Shown: positions 1 through 7,585, numbered from the stretch's first letter. The stretch is DNA of 40,937 bases from Novacetimonas maltaceti (GCF_002906255.1 NZ_POTC01000027.1:1-40937), one strand, 5' to 3'. A program made the numbers and translations. The notes: a model not told the origin generated them from the sequence alone.

Positions 1-138
1 CCCCTGACCCCCCGATCCCGCGCCAGCCATAACACCGCGCGATGGAGGCCCTGCAGCATGGGGGATGCCATGGGCGATGATTGTGGTCTATAACCCCGTG
101 CGTGTGATCCCCAACAGGCAGGACGGGCGGCAATTCAG

Positions 139-654
139 GTGACATGGGTGACATGGGGCGAGTATCAGGCGCTCGTCCAGCTTTCGGCCGGGATGAACAT
201 GGCGATCCTGAGCTTCGTGGACATCAGCCTTCCGGCCATAAAGGAACGCCGCCGCGTCTTTGAAAAGGCCCAGCAGGAGCTGGAGCGCCACAAGAAGACC
301 ACGCGCCACAACGACGCCGATGCGCAGGACGCCCACAACCGCAGCATCAGCGAGATGGACCAGAAGATGTACCTGCTGTGGAAGGAGGCCGCCGCCTTCA
401 GCAGCGAGGAGGACTCGCTGCTCAAATCCACCGGTGTGATGGGCGTGACGGGATCGGTCGTCAGCCTCGTGCTGCTGTGGTATTCGGCGCAGCATTACAA
501 CGACCCGATCTCCCTTCTGGGCAAGATCCTGATCGGGCTGTCGTTCGGCTCCCTTCTGGGCGCGTTCATCATCAATTTCATGACCGCGTCGCAGGCCGGG
601 ATGCTGACGCGCAAATGCAACGACATCCGCAGCGAAATGCACGACCTGCTGTAA
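139..654 (+). CDS. Hypothetical protein with two C-terminal membrane segments
   Basis: 171 residues starting at a GTG; a second in-frame GTG three codons on is equally possible because no clear ribosome site is visible. Residues about 35-90 are charged and helical (many Glu, Lys, Arg, Gln), compatible with a coiled coil. Two hydrophobic stretches follow at about 98-115 and 127-145, separated by a short loop, then a charged tail. This suggests an inner-membrane protein with a cytoplasmic helical N-terminus. I do not recognise the family. It is monocistronic as far as visible, and the 138 bases before it hold nothing I can call. The reading frame is favoured by GC3 bias and by a sensible membrane topology; the antisense frames look like shadows. 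Confidence 0.6.
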   Translation: MTWVTWGEYQALVQLSAGMNMAILSFVDISLPAIKERRRVFEKAQQELERHKKTTRHNDADAQDAHNRSISEMDQKMYLLWKEAAAFSSEEDSLLKSTGVMGVTGSVVSLVLLWYSAQHYNDPISLLGKILIGLSFGSLLGAFIINFMTASQAGMLTRKCNDIRSEMHDLL

Positions 655-779
655 AAGCGCGCGCGGCATGCACCCCCATGGCTTAGTCCCCGCGCCGTGG
701 ACGTGGTATCGCCATGTCCGCCGCGTGGCGCGCACCGCCGCCACCCGATCACACCACCGCCACAAAAGGGCATACGCAC

Positions 780-1103
780 ATGAACGCAACCGAAATCCGC
801 ACCCGTTTCAACGCGGCGCTGGAGAACATCCTGTCCGATGACGAAGTCCCCGCCGACGCGCGCGTCCTGCCGCAGGCCCTGTCGCAGGCGCTGGTCGAAT
901 ACCGCCTGTCCGCCGCAAAGCCGGGACAGGACCTGACCCCCGCCGACATCACCGTGTCCGACATCAAGGACATCGACCGCCTGAAGGCCGGCGACGACGC
1001 CACCGCCGCAACCCTGCGCAAGGTCACCGAAGGCGCGGACGACCGCGCGCTGCGCCTCGCCTTCCTGTACTACTGCCAGGCCATCACCCGCATGGCCGCC
1101 TGA
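780..1103 (+). CDS. Small hypothetical helical protein
   Basis: 107 residues from the ATG at 780, preceded by an A/G-rich AAAAGGG about 9 bases upstream. An open frame extends back to 714, but that extension is Pro/Arg-rich and lacks a ribosome site, so the shorter form is preferred. The protein is Ala/Asp/Leu-rich, has no signal peptide or membrane segment, and looks soluble and mostly helical. A Tyr-Tyr-Cys motif lies near the C-terminus. I do not recognise a family. A family A repeat locus starts a few bases after its stop codon. Confidence 0.55.
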   Translation: MNATEIRTRFNAALENILSDDEVPADARVLPQALSQALVEYRLSAAKPGQDLTPADITVSDIKDIDRLKAGDDATAATLRKVTEGADDRALRLAFLYYCQAITRMAA

Positions 1104-1575
1104 TCTGTCCAGAAACCATGGTTTCCAAAGGGTAATACCCTTTGGTGGGGTTTCAGGGGCAACGCCCCTGAGGCCATCGCCACCCGCAACACCCGGGCGG
1201 CTTGCTCCGGACCCGGCAGGGAGCGCGCTCCCTGCACCCTGTTCCATCAAAAGCCATGGTTTCCAAAGGGCAATGCCCTTTGGTGGGGGTTCGGGGGCAA
1301 GGCCCCTGAACGTGCGAAACCGCCACATGCGCGAAAGTGGCACGCGGGCGGGGCCTGCTACAAAACCCCGCAATGCGCTCCCGCCAGAAGCGGTGCTACG
1401 GCCAGCAGAATATCACCGTGTCGCCGCGTGCCATGCGCATGTATGGACGAATTCTCCATGCAGTGCCACCGCCTTGCATGGGGGAGGGTCCTGGTCCTTA
1501 ATGTTGCGCATCCATGGCGGACGGGAGGGCCGGCCGCGCTGACGGGACATGGGGCTGATGAAGGACATTGGGGAC
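1104..1575. other. Non-coding interval with a repeat locus
   Basis: The first 200 bases are the family A repeat locus described separately. From 1310 to 1548 I see no convincing gene; open frames here have unbiased codon composition and no ribosome sites. The region presumably carries the promoter of the exported protein that follows, but no clear -35/-10 pair is visible. Confidence 0.5.
1109..1309 (-). repeat. Family A intergenic repeat, locus 1 (about 1.5 units)
   Basis: GC-rich palindromic repeat built from three hairpins: a CCAAAGGG...CCCTTTGG stem, a CAGGGGC...GCCCCTG stem and an AGGGAGCGCGCTCCCT stem, joined by conserved linkers. Here one full unit is followed by the first part of a second. 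The orientation is opposite to the loci at 2790 and 18309. It lies directly after the stop codon of the preceding gene, so it may also act in transcription termination or mRNA 3'-end protection (inference). Confidence 0.8.
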
Positions 1576-2079
1576 ATGCTGCGACCATCACGTATATTTT
1601 CGGGACCGCTGCTGGGCCTTGCCCTTGTGGCGGGGGTCTCCACCGTGGCGCAGGCGCAGCAGGCACAGACCCGGTTTGGCACCATCGCCGTCAGCAACGA
1701 CAAGATCACATGGCGCGGCCATACCCTGCACCCCGTCCTTGCGGGCAACAGTGGCCTGATGCTGTCGCAACCCATCCAGATGGGCGACAGCGACATCGTG
1801 CTGGTGCAGAGCATCGGCGGTTCGCTGTGTCCCGCGACCGTGGCCGTCGTGCAGGTGAACCGGAAAAAGGAACACCACACCAATTTCTTCGGCACCTGTT
1901 CGGACATGGCCCGGACCAGGACCGTGGGCGACACGCTGGAAATCCGCATGCCCTCCCCCCACCAGAAGGGCGTGCAACGCACCTATACCTATCACGAAGG
2001 GCAGGTGAGCAAGGACGGCGTGCTGCTGAATTCTTCTTGTGCCAAAGGCGTTTGCGAGAACTACTTTGGCGACGAGTAA
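1576..2079 (+). CDS. Exported hypothetical protein
   Basis: Two starts are possible. The ATG at 1576, with AAGGA upstream, gives a textbook 28-residue signal peptide (MLRPSR, then a Leu/Ala-rich core, then AQA before the cut). The ATG at 1549 would add nine residues. The mature part is about 140 residues, beta-rich by composition, and has four cysteines (Ser-Leu-Cys-Pro, Gly-Thr-Cys-Ser, Ser-Ser-Cys-Ala and Gly-Val-Cys-Glu) that could form two disulfides in the periplasm. No family recognised. The next gene is also an envelope protein in the same direction, 100 bases on, but probably has its own promoter. Confidence 0.65.
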   Translation: MLRPSRIFSGPLLGLALVAGVSTVAQAQQAQTRFGTIAVSNDKITWRGHTLHPVLAGNSGLMLSQPIQMGDSDIVLVQSIGGSLCPATVAVVQVNRKKEHHTNFFGTCSDMARTRTVGDTLEIRMPSPHQKGVQRTYTYHEGQVSKDGVLLNSSCAKGVCENYFGDE

Positions 2080-2094
2080 GCCCGCCGCCCTTTT

Positions 2095-2124
2095 TTGAAA
2101 CATAAAGTCACAGGCTGTTACATA
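2095..2124 (+). promoter_or_regulatory. Possible sigma70-type promoter
   Basis: TTGAAA (2095-2100) is followed after 18 bases by TACATA (2119-2124), 55 bases before the lipoprotein start. The -35 match is good, the -10 match is modest. Confidence 0.3.
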
Positions 2125-2178
2125 GCCACATATTGCCAGACATGCGACAAGTCCGGGTCATCATGAACGGAGAAGATC

Positions 2179-2763
2179 ATGAACAAGCTCGTGCCGCTGT
2201 TTGGCGGTATGGTGCTGCTGGCCGGATGTGCCGCCAGCCCCGATAGCGTCCGGCCCACCTATGTTCCCGACAGTGCCTATTCCAGCCTGACCTGCCAGCA
2301 GTTGGGCGAGGCGGAACTGAAGGAAGGCGACGTGCTGCAGACCCTGACGGACAAGCAGCACCGCGCCCACAAGACCGATACGTGGGGCGTCCTGATGGTG
2401 GGGATTCCCCTGTCGGAAATGACCGGCAGCGACGTCAAGGGCCTGCTGGCCCGTGAAAAGGGCAAGATGGAAGCCCTGCACCGCGTCCAGATCGCCAAGG
2501 GATGCGCAGGCACCAGCGGCGTGAACGACATGGGCCTGCCCGCCACCGGCACGGCCGGCACGGCAAATACCGGCGCCAATAGCTATGTCGGCGGCACGGG
2601 CAACAGCGCCACGTATGGCACCGGCGCGTACGATACCGGCATCTCCGCCCGCGACAACACGCCCGGCATCGGCCCCAGCGGCATGATGAACGACCCCGGC
2701 GGCATCGGCACCACGACAACCCCCGCCGCCGACCTGCCGGGCGCCGCAGACTTCCGCCACTGA
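2179..2763 (+). CDS. Lipoprotein with Gly/Thr-rich tail
   Basis: 194 residues. The start is fixed by GGAGAAG seven bases upstream. The N-terminus is a lipoprotein signal: a short Lys-containing n-region, a hydrophobic core and the lipobox Leu-Leu-Ala-Gly-Cys with Cys17 as the acylation site. Residues about 35-115 form a charged helical section with a short hydrophobic patch (GVLMVGIPL), recalling small outer-membrane lipoproteins. From about residue 118 the chain is low-complexity Gly/Thr/Asn/Ala-rich and probably disordered. No enzyme motif is seen. It sits between two family A repeat-bearing intervals and looks monocistronic. Confidence 0.75.
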   Translation: MNKLVPLFGGMVLLAGCAASPDSVRPTYVPDSAYSSLTCQQLGEAELKEGDVLQTLTDKQHRAHKTDTWGVLMVGIPLSEMTGSDVKGLLAREKGKMEALHRVQIAKGCAGTSGVNDMGLPATGTAGTANTGANSYVGGTGNSATYGTGAYDTGISARDNTPGIGPSGMMNDPGGIGTTTTPAADLPGAADFRH

Positions 2764-2789
2764 TCCTGTTCCCCGCCAGGGGGCGGGCA

Positions 2790-3101
2790 GCGCCCGGATG
2801 TCGCACACGCCGACGCACTCAGGGGCGTTGCCCCCGAACCCCCACCAAAGGGCATTGCCCTTTGGAAACCACGACTTCTTAACGAATCAGGGTGCAGGGA
2901 GCACGCTCCCTGCCGGGTCCGGAGCAAGCCGCCCGGGTGTTGCACGCGCCTGTGGCCTCAGGGGCTTCGCCCCCGAACCCCCACCAAAAGGCATTGCCCT
3001 TTGGAAACCATGACTTTTAAAACGAATCAGGGTGCAGGGAGCGCGCTCCCTGCCGGATCCGGAGCAAGCCGCCCGGATGCCCCATGCGCCGACGGCCTTC
3101 C
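2790..3101 (+). repeat. Family A intergenic repeat, locus 2 (two tandem units)
   Basis: Two units with a period of about 139 bases (CTCAGGGGC at 2818 and 2957). Each has CAGGGGC...GCCCC(C/T), then CCAAAGGGCA-T-TGCCCTTTGG (10-base arms in the first unit at 2845-2865), then GCAGGGAGC...GCTCCCTGC and the linker CCGGAGCAAGCCGCCCGG. The half-unit before 2818 repeats the linker end, so the array starts near 2790. Confidence 0.85.
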
Positions 3102-3148
3102 CTGCCGGGACACCCCCATACATTTCGTGACATTTTTGCCGTCCCGTT

Positions 3149-3166
3149 GCGAAGGGTTCTCAATTA
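3149..3166 (+). promoter_or_regulatory. Fur-box-like sequence
   Basis: GCGAAGGGTTCTCAATTA matches the Fur operator GCAAATGATTCTCATTTG at 13 of 18 positions and includes the TTCTCA core. It lies about 105 bases before a PepSY-type membrane protein, a family often found in iron-uptake loci. The site is inferred from similarity only. Confidence 0.35.
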
Positions 3167-3271
3167 TGGATTAATGATCGGACTCCATCCATCGGGGATG
3201 GGGACAACGGGACGAGCCTTGGCAAAGATGTGTGATATTTCAGTCATTTCCCATCCGGAATCACGACCCTG

Positions 3272-3703
3272 ATGCCGCGCATCACGGTGCGGCGGGTACA
3301 TGGGTGGTCGGCCCTGGTTGCCGCGCCAAGCCTGCTGTTTTTCGCGCTGACCGGCATTTTCCAGATCTTCGGGTTCCATGAATCCCACAATGGATACGTG
3401 CCCGTCCCGATTATCGAAAAACTGGGCGAACTGCACAAGAAACAGGCCTTCCGCGCCAAGCCGCCGCGCCCCGGCCCACCGCGCCCCGCGGGCGACAGCG
3501 GGCCGCCACGGCCACGGCCGCCCGAATCGACGCCCGTGCCGACGCTGCTGCTGCGCTGGTTCTTCGCCCTTGTGTCAGGCAGCCTCATCATCTCCACCGT
3601 GCTGGGCGTCTGGATCGGCCTGACGCAGACACGGCAGAAGAAGCTGCATTACGGCCTGCTGGCGGCAGGGACGCTGATCCCGGTCGTGCTGGCGATGCTG
3701 TAG
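3272..3703 (+). CDS. PepSY-associated transmembrane family protein
   Basis: 143 residues. The layout matches small PepSY-TM proteins: an N-terminal Arg/Val segment ending in Gly-Trp and a first membrane helix (about residues 12-33, LLFFALTGIFQIFG). A periplasmic loop follows that is strongly proline-rich (residues 60-88, many Pro-Arg and Pro-Pro pairs). Then come a second membrane helix (about 92-115) and a third (about 127-143). PepSY-TM proteins are linked to siderophore receptors and ferric reductases. No such partner is adjacent here, but a Fur-like box lies upstream. No ribosome site stands out before the ATG. The family call is fairly firm, the role in iron handling is inference. Confidence 0.65.
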   Translation: MPRITVRRVHGWSALVAAPSLLFFALTGIFQIFGFHESHNGYVPVPIIEKLGELHKKQAFRAKPPRPGPPRPAGDSGPPRPRPPESTPVPTLLLRWFFALVSGSLIISTVLGVWIGLTQTRQKKLHYGLLAAGTLIPVVLAML

Positions 3704-3724
3704 CACCGCGCGACCGGCGGGGGA

Positions 3725-4015
3725 CTAACGCCAGGGATAGCCGTCCGGGTCGTCATCAGGGTCACCGGACAGCAGGTCTTCATCCTCGTCCTCCGGGTCG
3801 TCGCCGCCTTCATTGTCCCACGTCTCCACATCCTCGTCGTCCGGCCCGTCATGTTCGGGCAGCTTCAGCGGCGCGGGTATGTCGTTTTCCTCGCCGGGGT
3901 GCGGGGCGGTGGGGTCGTGGTCCTCCGGGTGCGGGTCGGGCGGGGCCTCCGGCGGGATGCCAAGGCCGGGTCCGGGGCGCGATGGCTGGGCCTGGGGGCA
4001 TGATGCAGGGCACAT
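3725..4015 (-). CDS. Small acidic proline-rich hypothetical protein
   Basis: 96 residues from the ATG at 4015, with GAGGA about 10 bases upstream. An open frame runs back to 4117, but that part overlaps the region before the next gene and lacks a ribosome site. The N-terminal half is Pro-rich; the C-terminal half is extremely acidic (runs of Asp and Glu with Gly and Pro), so the protein is probably disordered. No signal peptide or membrane segment. It converges on the PepSY-type gene with a 21-base gap. Not recognised; coding status is moderately sure because low-complexity acidic frames can arise by chance in GC-rich DNA. Confidence 0.45.
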   Translation of the reverse strand: MCPASCPQAQPSRPGPGLGIPPEAPPDPHPEDHDPTAPHPGEENDIPAPLKLPEHDGPDDEDVETWDNEGGDDPEDEDEDLLSGDPDDDPDGYPWR

Positions 4016-4254
4016 GGGCGTTGTCCTCAACCTCTGTGCTGCCCCAAACCGGCGGGATGGGGCAAAGTTCCCGCCCCGCCCGACAGGACCGTGCAGTACG
4101 CCACGTCCGCATATCACCGCGATATGGCAGGGAACTTCGCAATGGATGTGGGGTTATCGCCCCACGATGTCGCCACGCCGTACCCGGCCAGGACACCGGT
4201 CACGATACCGGTCACGATACTGTGGCGATGCCCTCGTTCCCGAAGGTCCGAACA

Positions 4255-4407
4255 ATGAACAACATCCTGCTCGTCGTCATCGTCATCCTGCTGATCGGGG
4301 CCCTGCCGACATGGCCGTACAGCACGGGCTGGGGCTATTACCCTTCCGGCGCGCTGGGGCTTGTTGTGCTGGTGCTGGTGGTGCTGATGGTCATGGGACG
4401 AATATGA
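4255..4407 (+). CDS. DUF3309 family small membrane protein
   Basis: 50 residues beginning MNNILLVVIVILLIG. Features in order: a first hydrophobic helix, the conserved ALPTWPYS-GWGYYPSG centre, a second hydrophobic helix and a short end in Gly-Arg-Ile. This is the whole length and pattern of the DUF3309 family of proteobacterial inner-membrane peptides, whose function is unknown. The longer frame beginning at 3982 is not needed. A short direct repeat, ACCGGTCACGAT twice in a row around 4194-4221, lies in the leader and may be regulatory. A strong stem-loop follows 40 bases after the stop. Confidence 0.8.
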   Translation: MNNILLVVIVILLIGALPTWPYSTGWGYYPSGALGLVVLVLVVLMVMGRI

Positions 4408-4446
4408 CCCGCCCCGGACGCACGTCCCGGCGGGCGCAGGCGGCAT

Positions 4447-4488
4447 GATGGCAGGCGGCCGGAGGTTCCCTCCGCGCCGCCTGCCATC
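4447..4488. terminator. Long hairpin between convergent genes
   Basis: GATGGCAGGCGGC (4447-4459) pairs perfectly with GCCGCCTGCCATC (4476-4488), and inside it GGAGG pairs with CCTCC around a TTC loop. It lies between the DUF3309 gene and the exonuclease gene, which are read toward each other, so it can serve both. There is no T-tract on either side. Confidence 0.7.
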
Positions 4489-4506
4489 GTTCAGGGGCGT
4501 GGGGGA

Positions 4507-5076
4507 TCAGGCCGGGGGGGCCGGCGGGACGCTTGCGCCCGCAATCGCGCGCCATGTGCGAAACAGCGCCCACGCATCGGGCAGCGCCCGGTGGCGCACA
4601 CGGTCGCAGGCCTCCTGCGCGGCCTCGTGCCGGGCGACCACCTGCAGGGCCATGCGTGCCTGTGCCGGGCGGGACGCGGCGCGGTCAAGGAACGGCGCCA
4701 CCGCCTCGGCATAGGCCAGTTGTACCGGCAGCAGCGTCGGCGCCACCAGACCCGCCGCCTCACACAGCATCGACAGCCACGCCCCGTCAAACGCCACGGC
4801 GTCACTGACGACGCGCCGCGCGTGCGCGGCCTGCACGAAACGGCGCGCGACATCCTGCGCCGCCCGCCCGTGCGCGCGCAGCATGCCGCGCGTCAGGCCA
4901 TGGAGCGACGCAGCCTGCGCGGACCATTCGCGCCATTCCTCCCGTGGCCGGACAAGGTGGCTCTCACACGCGCCATCCTGCGTCACCCATGCGACCTCGA
5001 TGGGGAATCCCCCTTCACGCAGGGAGGAGGCCTCCACATCGACAAACAGGAACGGGGCCGGGACATGTGGCGTCAT
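4507..5076 (-). CDS. DnaQ-like (DEDD-type) 3'-5' exonuclease
   Basis: 189 residues from the ATG at 5076; a TTG seven codons earlier is less likely. The fold is recognisable from the exonuclease motifs. Exo I is FLFVDVEASSL, with Asp13 and Glu15 as metal ligands. The HGLTRGML segment follows. Exo II is VVSDAVAFDGAWL with the conserved Asp, and Exo III is HRALPDA with the His and Asp of the DEDDh type. It is shorter than the polymerase III epsilon subunit and lacks the C-terminal alpha-binding region, so it is more likely a stand-alone RNA or DNA trimming enzyme. Substrate cannot be told. It is divergent from the next gene. Confidence 0.7.
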   Translation of the reverse strand: MTPHVPAPFLFVDVEASSLREGGFPIEVAWVTQDGACESHLVRPREEWREWSAQAASLHGLTRGMLRAHGRAAQDVARRFVQAAHARRVVSDAVAFDGAWLSMLCEAAGLVAPTLLPVQLAYAEAVAPFLDRAASRPAQARMALQVVARHEAAQEACDRVRHRALPDAWALFRTWRAIAGASVPPAPPA

Positions 5077-5220
5077 GGGGCAGGCAGCGTTTCGCAAAAC
5101 ACCCCCCCTGTCAAACCGGCCCCGCGCCCTTCCCTTACATGGCAGTCATGCCGCCGGCCACGGGTGCCCGCCCCACCCTTTTCGGCCAACATGGGGCGGG
5201 ACGGCAGGAAAGGACAAGAC

Positions 5221-5622
5221 ATGGCGCATCCCCCGCTTCGCGCCGATGGGCTGGAGTCGGTTGTCCTGACACACCGGCAGTACCGCGTCGTGATGGATTT
5301 CAAGGAGATCCCCGGCACGCGCGAGATATGGGAGCGCATGGGACGCGTGCGCGCCAGTCCCGCAGCCACCCTGCCGGACCTGTGGCTGGAGATCGAGACC
5401 TATGAATATGCGATGCAGGGGCTGCTGCTGCACTGTCCCGTGACGGCCGGGGCGGATGGCGTCGCGTGTTTCGACCTTGACGGCCTGCTGCTGCTGAGCA
5501 GCGGTTCGGAGGAGGTCGTCGCCATACCGGGCTGGCGCGCGCCGGAACGTACGCTCCTGCGCATTGACGCCAGCAGGCTCAGCGATGACGAAACGTGCGG
5601 CGGGCCGGTTGACTATGGCTGA
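5221..5622 (+). CDS. Hypothetical protein
   Basis: 133 residues from the ATG at 5221, with AGGAAAGGA placed about 7 bases upstream. The open frame extends far upstream (to 4591), but that part is antisense to the exonuclease gene and is a shadow. The protein has no signal peptide or membrane span. It has a beta-rich central part (LLLHCPVTAGADGVACFDLDGLLLLSS) and an acidic C-terminus. No family recognised. Its start is well supported. Confidence 0.6.
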   Translation: MAHPPLRADGLESVVLTHRQYRVVMDFKEIPGTREIWERMGRVRASPAATLPDLWLEIETYEYAMQGLLLHCPVTAGADGVACFDLDGLLLLSSGSEEVVAIPGWRAPERTLLRIDASRLSDDETCGGPVDYG

Positions 5623-5726
5623 CCGGCGCGGCCTTGCGCGGGGCGGCGCATGCGATCACATGATGCAACGCCCGGTGCGGATCGGCTATGATCGTGCCTG
5701 TCACAGCAGGAGGAACACGGCCGGTC

Positions 5727-6647
5727 ATGCACGCACTGCCGCCCATGCCATCGCACATCACGCTGCGCGTCGGCGCGGTCCTGCCCGCCCCCGTGTCGCT
5801 GCCACACGGGCATGTCGAATTCATCATTGGCGACGTGCATGGCGAACGCGCGCACCTGCATGCGCTGTGGCAGTACTGCGCGCGGCATTTCCCCACCGCG
5901 ACGTGCACCTCGCTTGGCGATGTGATCGACCGGGGACCCGACAGCATCGGCTGCCTGATGGATGTGCTGCGTTATGCGCGTGATGGCCGGCTGCCGGGCA
6001 CGGACATCGCCTTTCACGCGCTGCCGGGCAATCATGAACAGATGCTGTTCGCGCCGATCTTCAACCCGGACTATCCCGATCTCTTCCTGGCGGGGGGCGG
6101 CGACTGGCTGACGCCGTGGCTGCATCCGCATGGCGACCGGCGCCGCGCCCTGCTGGAGGCGGCCATCGCGTCGGGGGTCGCGCCGGACATGGCGCGCCGC
6201 GTGCTGGAATACGGGATCGACCGGTGGAAACCCGGCGCGAACGGGCGGCCCCCCATCGCCACGTTCCGCACCACGGGGTCGCTGCTGATGCTGCATGCGG
6301 GCATCAACCCCACCGCCGCCGACCCGGTGGCATGGGCACGTCGCTACAACCCGCTTTACGCCCACGACGACGACAACCCCCTGTGGATACGCGAGGAATT
6401 CCACAGCGCCCCCACCCCATGGCCGGGCGGGTGGTTCGTGGCGCATGGCCACACGTTCGAACACCGCATTCCCACCACACCCGAAGGCACCTGCAAGCCG
6501 CTGGGCGACCTGCGGCCCGAAGGCTACCGGCTGGGACTGGATGCGGGGTCAAGCGCGACCGGCATCGTTGCCGCCGCAGCACTTGGCAACGGGACGGTGC
6601 AGGTCATCACCGCGCATGAAGACTGGGACGTGCCAGAGGATTTCTGA
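5727..6647 (+). CDS. PPP-family metallophosphoesterase (Ser/Thr phosphatase-like)
   Basis: 306 residues from the ATG at 5727, which has AGGAGG 13 bases before it. ATG 5688 or 5745 are alternatives. All PPP signature motifs are present in order: GDVHG (residues 35-39), GDVIDRGPDS (from 64), LPGNHE (ending 104), then HAGIN and HGHT near the C-terminus. Together they supply the Asp, His and Asn ligands of a two-metal site. The family includes bacterial PrpA/PrpB protein phosphatases and ApaH-like diadenosine tetraphosphatases. The extra insert of about 60 residues between GNHE and HAGIN does not settle which. It is cytoplasmic, with no signal peptide. No partner gene is visible. Confidence 0.8.
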   Translation: MHALPPMPSHITLRVGAVLPAPVSLPHGHVEFIIGDVHGERAHLHALWQYCARHFPTATCTSLGDVIDRGPDSIGCLMDVLRYARDGRLPGTDIAFHALPGNHEQMLFAPIFNPDYPDLFLAGGGDWLTPWLHPHGDRRRALLEAAIASGVAPDMARRVLEYGIDRWKPGANGRPPIATFRTTGSLLMLHAGINPTAADPVAWARRYNPLYAHDDDNPLWIREEFHSAPTPWPGGWFVAHGHTFEHRIPTTPEGTCKPLGDLRPEGYRLGLDAGSSATGIVAAAALGNGTVQVITAHEDWDVPEDF

Positions 6648-6664
6648 CGGGGGGAACACGGGGC

Positions 6665-6698
6665 GTTCCTGCCGGGAAAGCCCCGCCAGGAACCTTTT
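6665..6698 (+). terminator. Rho-independent terminator
   Basis: GTTCCTG (6665-6671) and an inner CGGG pair with CCCG and CAGGAAC (6687-6693), followed by CTTTTG. It starts 17 bases after the phosphoesterase stop and may also serve the convergent small gene. Confidence 0.6.
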
Positions 6699-6716
6699 GT
6701 CGGGTATGGGGCCGGT

Positions 6717-6902
6717 TTACGCGCCCGTGGCGACGGCACAGCCGCATTCGCGCCGCACCGCGTCCTCCACCACCGTCTTCACGGCTGTCTGCGATGGCCA
6801 TTCCCGCAGGGCCGGACGGCCCGTGCGGTCCCACGCATGCAGCAGCGTCTGCTTCCATTCATCACGGATTTCACGGGGAATCTGGCGGATCGAGCGTTTC
6901 AT
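6717..6902 (-). CDS. Small hypothetical protein
   Basis: 61 residues from the ATG at 6902, with GGAGG eight bases upstream; the frame's earlier start at 6965 has no such site. The protein is basic and amphipathic at the N-terminus (MKRSIRQIPREIRDEWKQ), then helical. It ends with a Cys-x-Cys pair (RRECGCAVATG). No signal peptide. Not recognised; the good ribosome site is the main support. Confidence 0.5.
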   Translation of the reverse strand: MKRSIRQIPREIRDEWKQTLLHAWDRTGRPALREWPSQTAVKTVVEDAVRRECGCAVATGA

Positions 6903-7034
6903 GGCGTAACCTCCGTCATGCAGGGGCGACATGTTCCCCACAGGCATGCAGCATATCGCAACCATGGCCCGCAGAATGTGGATTTTTCATGAATTCGCCC
7001 CATTCCCGATCATAAGAATGTCAACCCGGCATCC

Positions 7035-7217
7035 CTACATGCCGGGACCGCCCACGCTGCCCGGTCCGCCGCCGGACTGCTGCGGGGAACCGCCCATGCC
7101 CCCGACGCCGTTGGGGGCGCTGGAACCGCCCGGCGGGGGCACATGCCGCCCGGCACAGGCCGCAAGCCCGGCCGAAACCACAAGAAGGCAGGCAAGGCGC
7201 GTCATGGCGTGTCGCAT
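7035..7217 (-). CDS. Tiny Gly/Pro-rich lipoprotein
   Basis: 60 residues. The ATG at 7217 has GGAG seven bases upstream; an ATG four codons on is also possible. The N-terminus is a lipoprotein signal with the lipobox Leu-Ala-Ala-Cys (Cys21). The mature part is only about 40 residues of Gly, Pro and Ser, ending in GGPGM, and must be disordered. It has the same design as the neighbour at 7284-7412 and is probably an anchor-type or bacteriocin-release-like small lipoprotein. Function unknown. Confidence 0.6.
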   Translation of the reverse strand: MRHAMTRLACLLVVSAGLAACAGRHVPPPGGSSAPNGVGGMGGSPQQSGGGPGSVGGPGM

Positions 7218-7283
7218 CGGGTACTCCGTATTCCGGTCTGGCAGGAATGGCAGGGGGTTTGCGGGCCGTTCATGGCCATGCCG

Positions 7284-7412
7284 CTATTTCCGTGGCGTGC
7301 CGTTGCTGCTGATGCCGGGGCCTCCGCCATCGTCCGACCCGCCGCCGCCGGGCTTGGGCCTGTCACACGCCGACAGCGCGCCCAGCATGATGACGGCGGT
7401 GGTGATTTTCAT
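7284..7412 (-). CDS. Tiny Gly-rich lipoprotein
   Basis: 42 residues from the ATG at 7412 (MKITTAVIMLGALSAC), a clear lipoprotein signal with lipobox Leu-Ser-Ala-Cys (Cys16). The mature chain is 27 residues of Gly, Asp, Pro and Ser. The only good ribosome site (GGGAGG) is placed for a TTG at 7424, which would add four residues, so that start is also plausible. Same strand and same build as the lipoprotein at 7035-7217, 66 bases downstream, so the two may be co-transcribed duplicates. Confidence 0.5.
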   Translation of the reverse strand: MKITTAVIMLGALSACDRPKPGGGGSDDGGGPGISSNGTPRK

Positions 7413-7476
7413 GATGCGTCCCAAAAACGCCTCCCGTGATGCGTGATGACGGCATGGCCCGTATTGAAACGGACCG

Positions 7477-7513
7477 TGTTGACATGGGTTATCCCATCCA
7501 TACGGTGTCAACA
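7477..7513 (+). promoter_or_regulatory. Nested inverted repeats upstream of xylitol dehydrogenase
   Basis: TGTTGACA (7477-7484) and TGTCAACA (7506-7513) are exact inverse complements. Inside them ATGGG-TTAT-CCCAT (7484-7497) forms a second inverted repeat. The left arm contains TTGACA, a perfect -35 hexamer, though no good -10 follows at 17 bases. The position, 70-110 bases before the xdh start, suits an operator for a dimeric regulator. Confidence 0.4.
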
Positions 7514-7585
7514 GGCCGCGCCGGGAGGAGTTGCCTGCCCAAACCGGCCTTCCTGCTGCCCGCATGACATGACAAGGGATGTAAA

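Larger units (their letters stand above)
2764..3271. other. Non-coding interval with repeat locus and possible Fur site
   Basis: About 310 of these 508 bases are family A repeat (2790-3101). The open frames that cross it only translate the repeat, giving recurring Pro-Pro-Lys-Gly and Gly-Asn-His peptides. The remaining 170 bases are more AT-rich and hold a Fur-box-like sequence, listed separately. Confidence 0.6.

Noticed and set aside
2798-3123. Short frames on both strands encoding Pro-Pro-Lys-Gly and Gly-Asn-His peptides
   Set aside because: They are translations of the family A repeat and recur wherever the repeat does.
4591-5220. Upstream extension of the hypothetical gene at 5221
   Set aside because: Antisense to the exonuclease gene; the ATG at 5221 has a good ribosome site.
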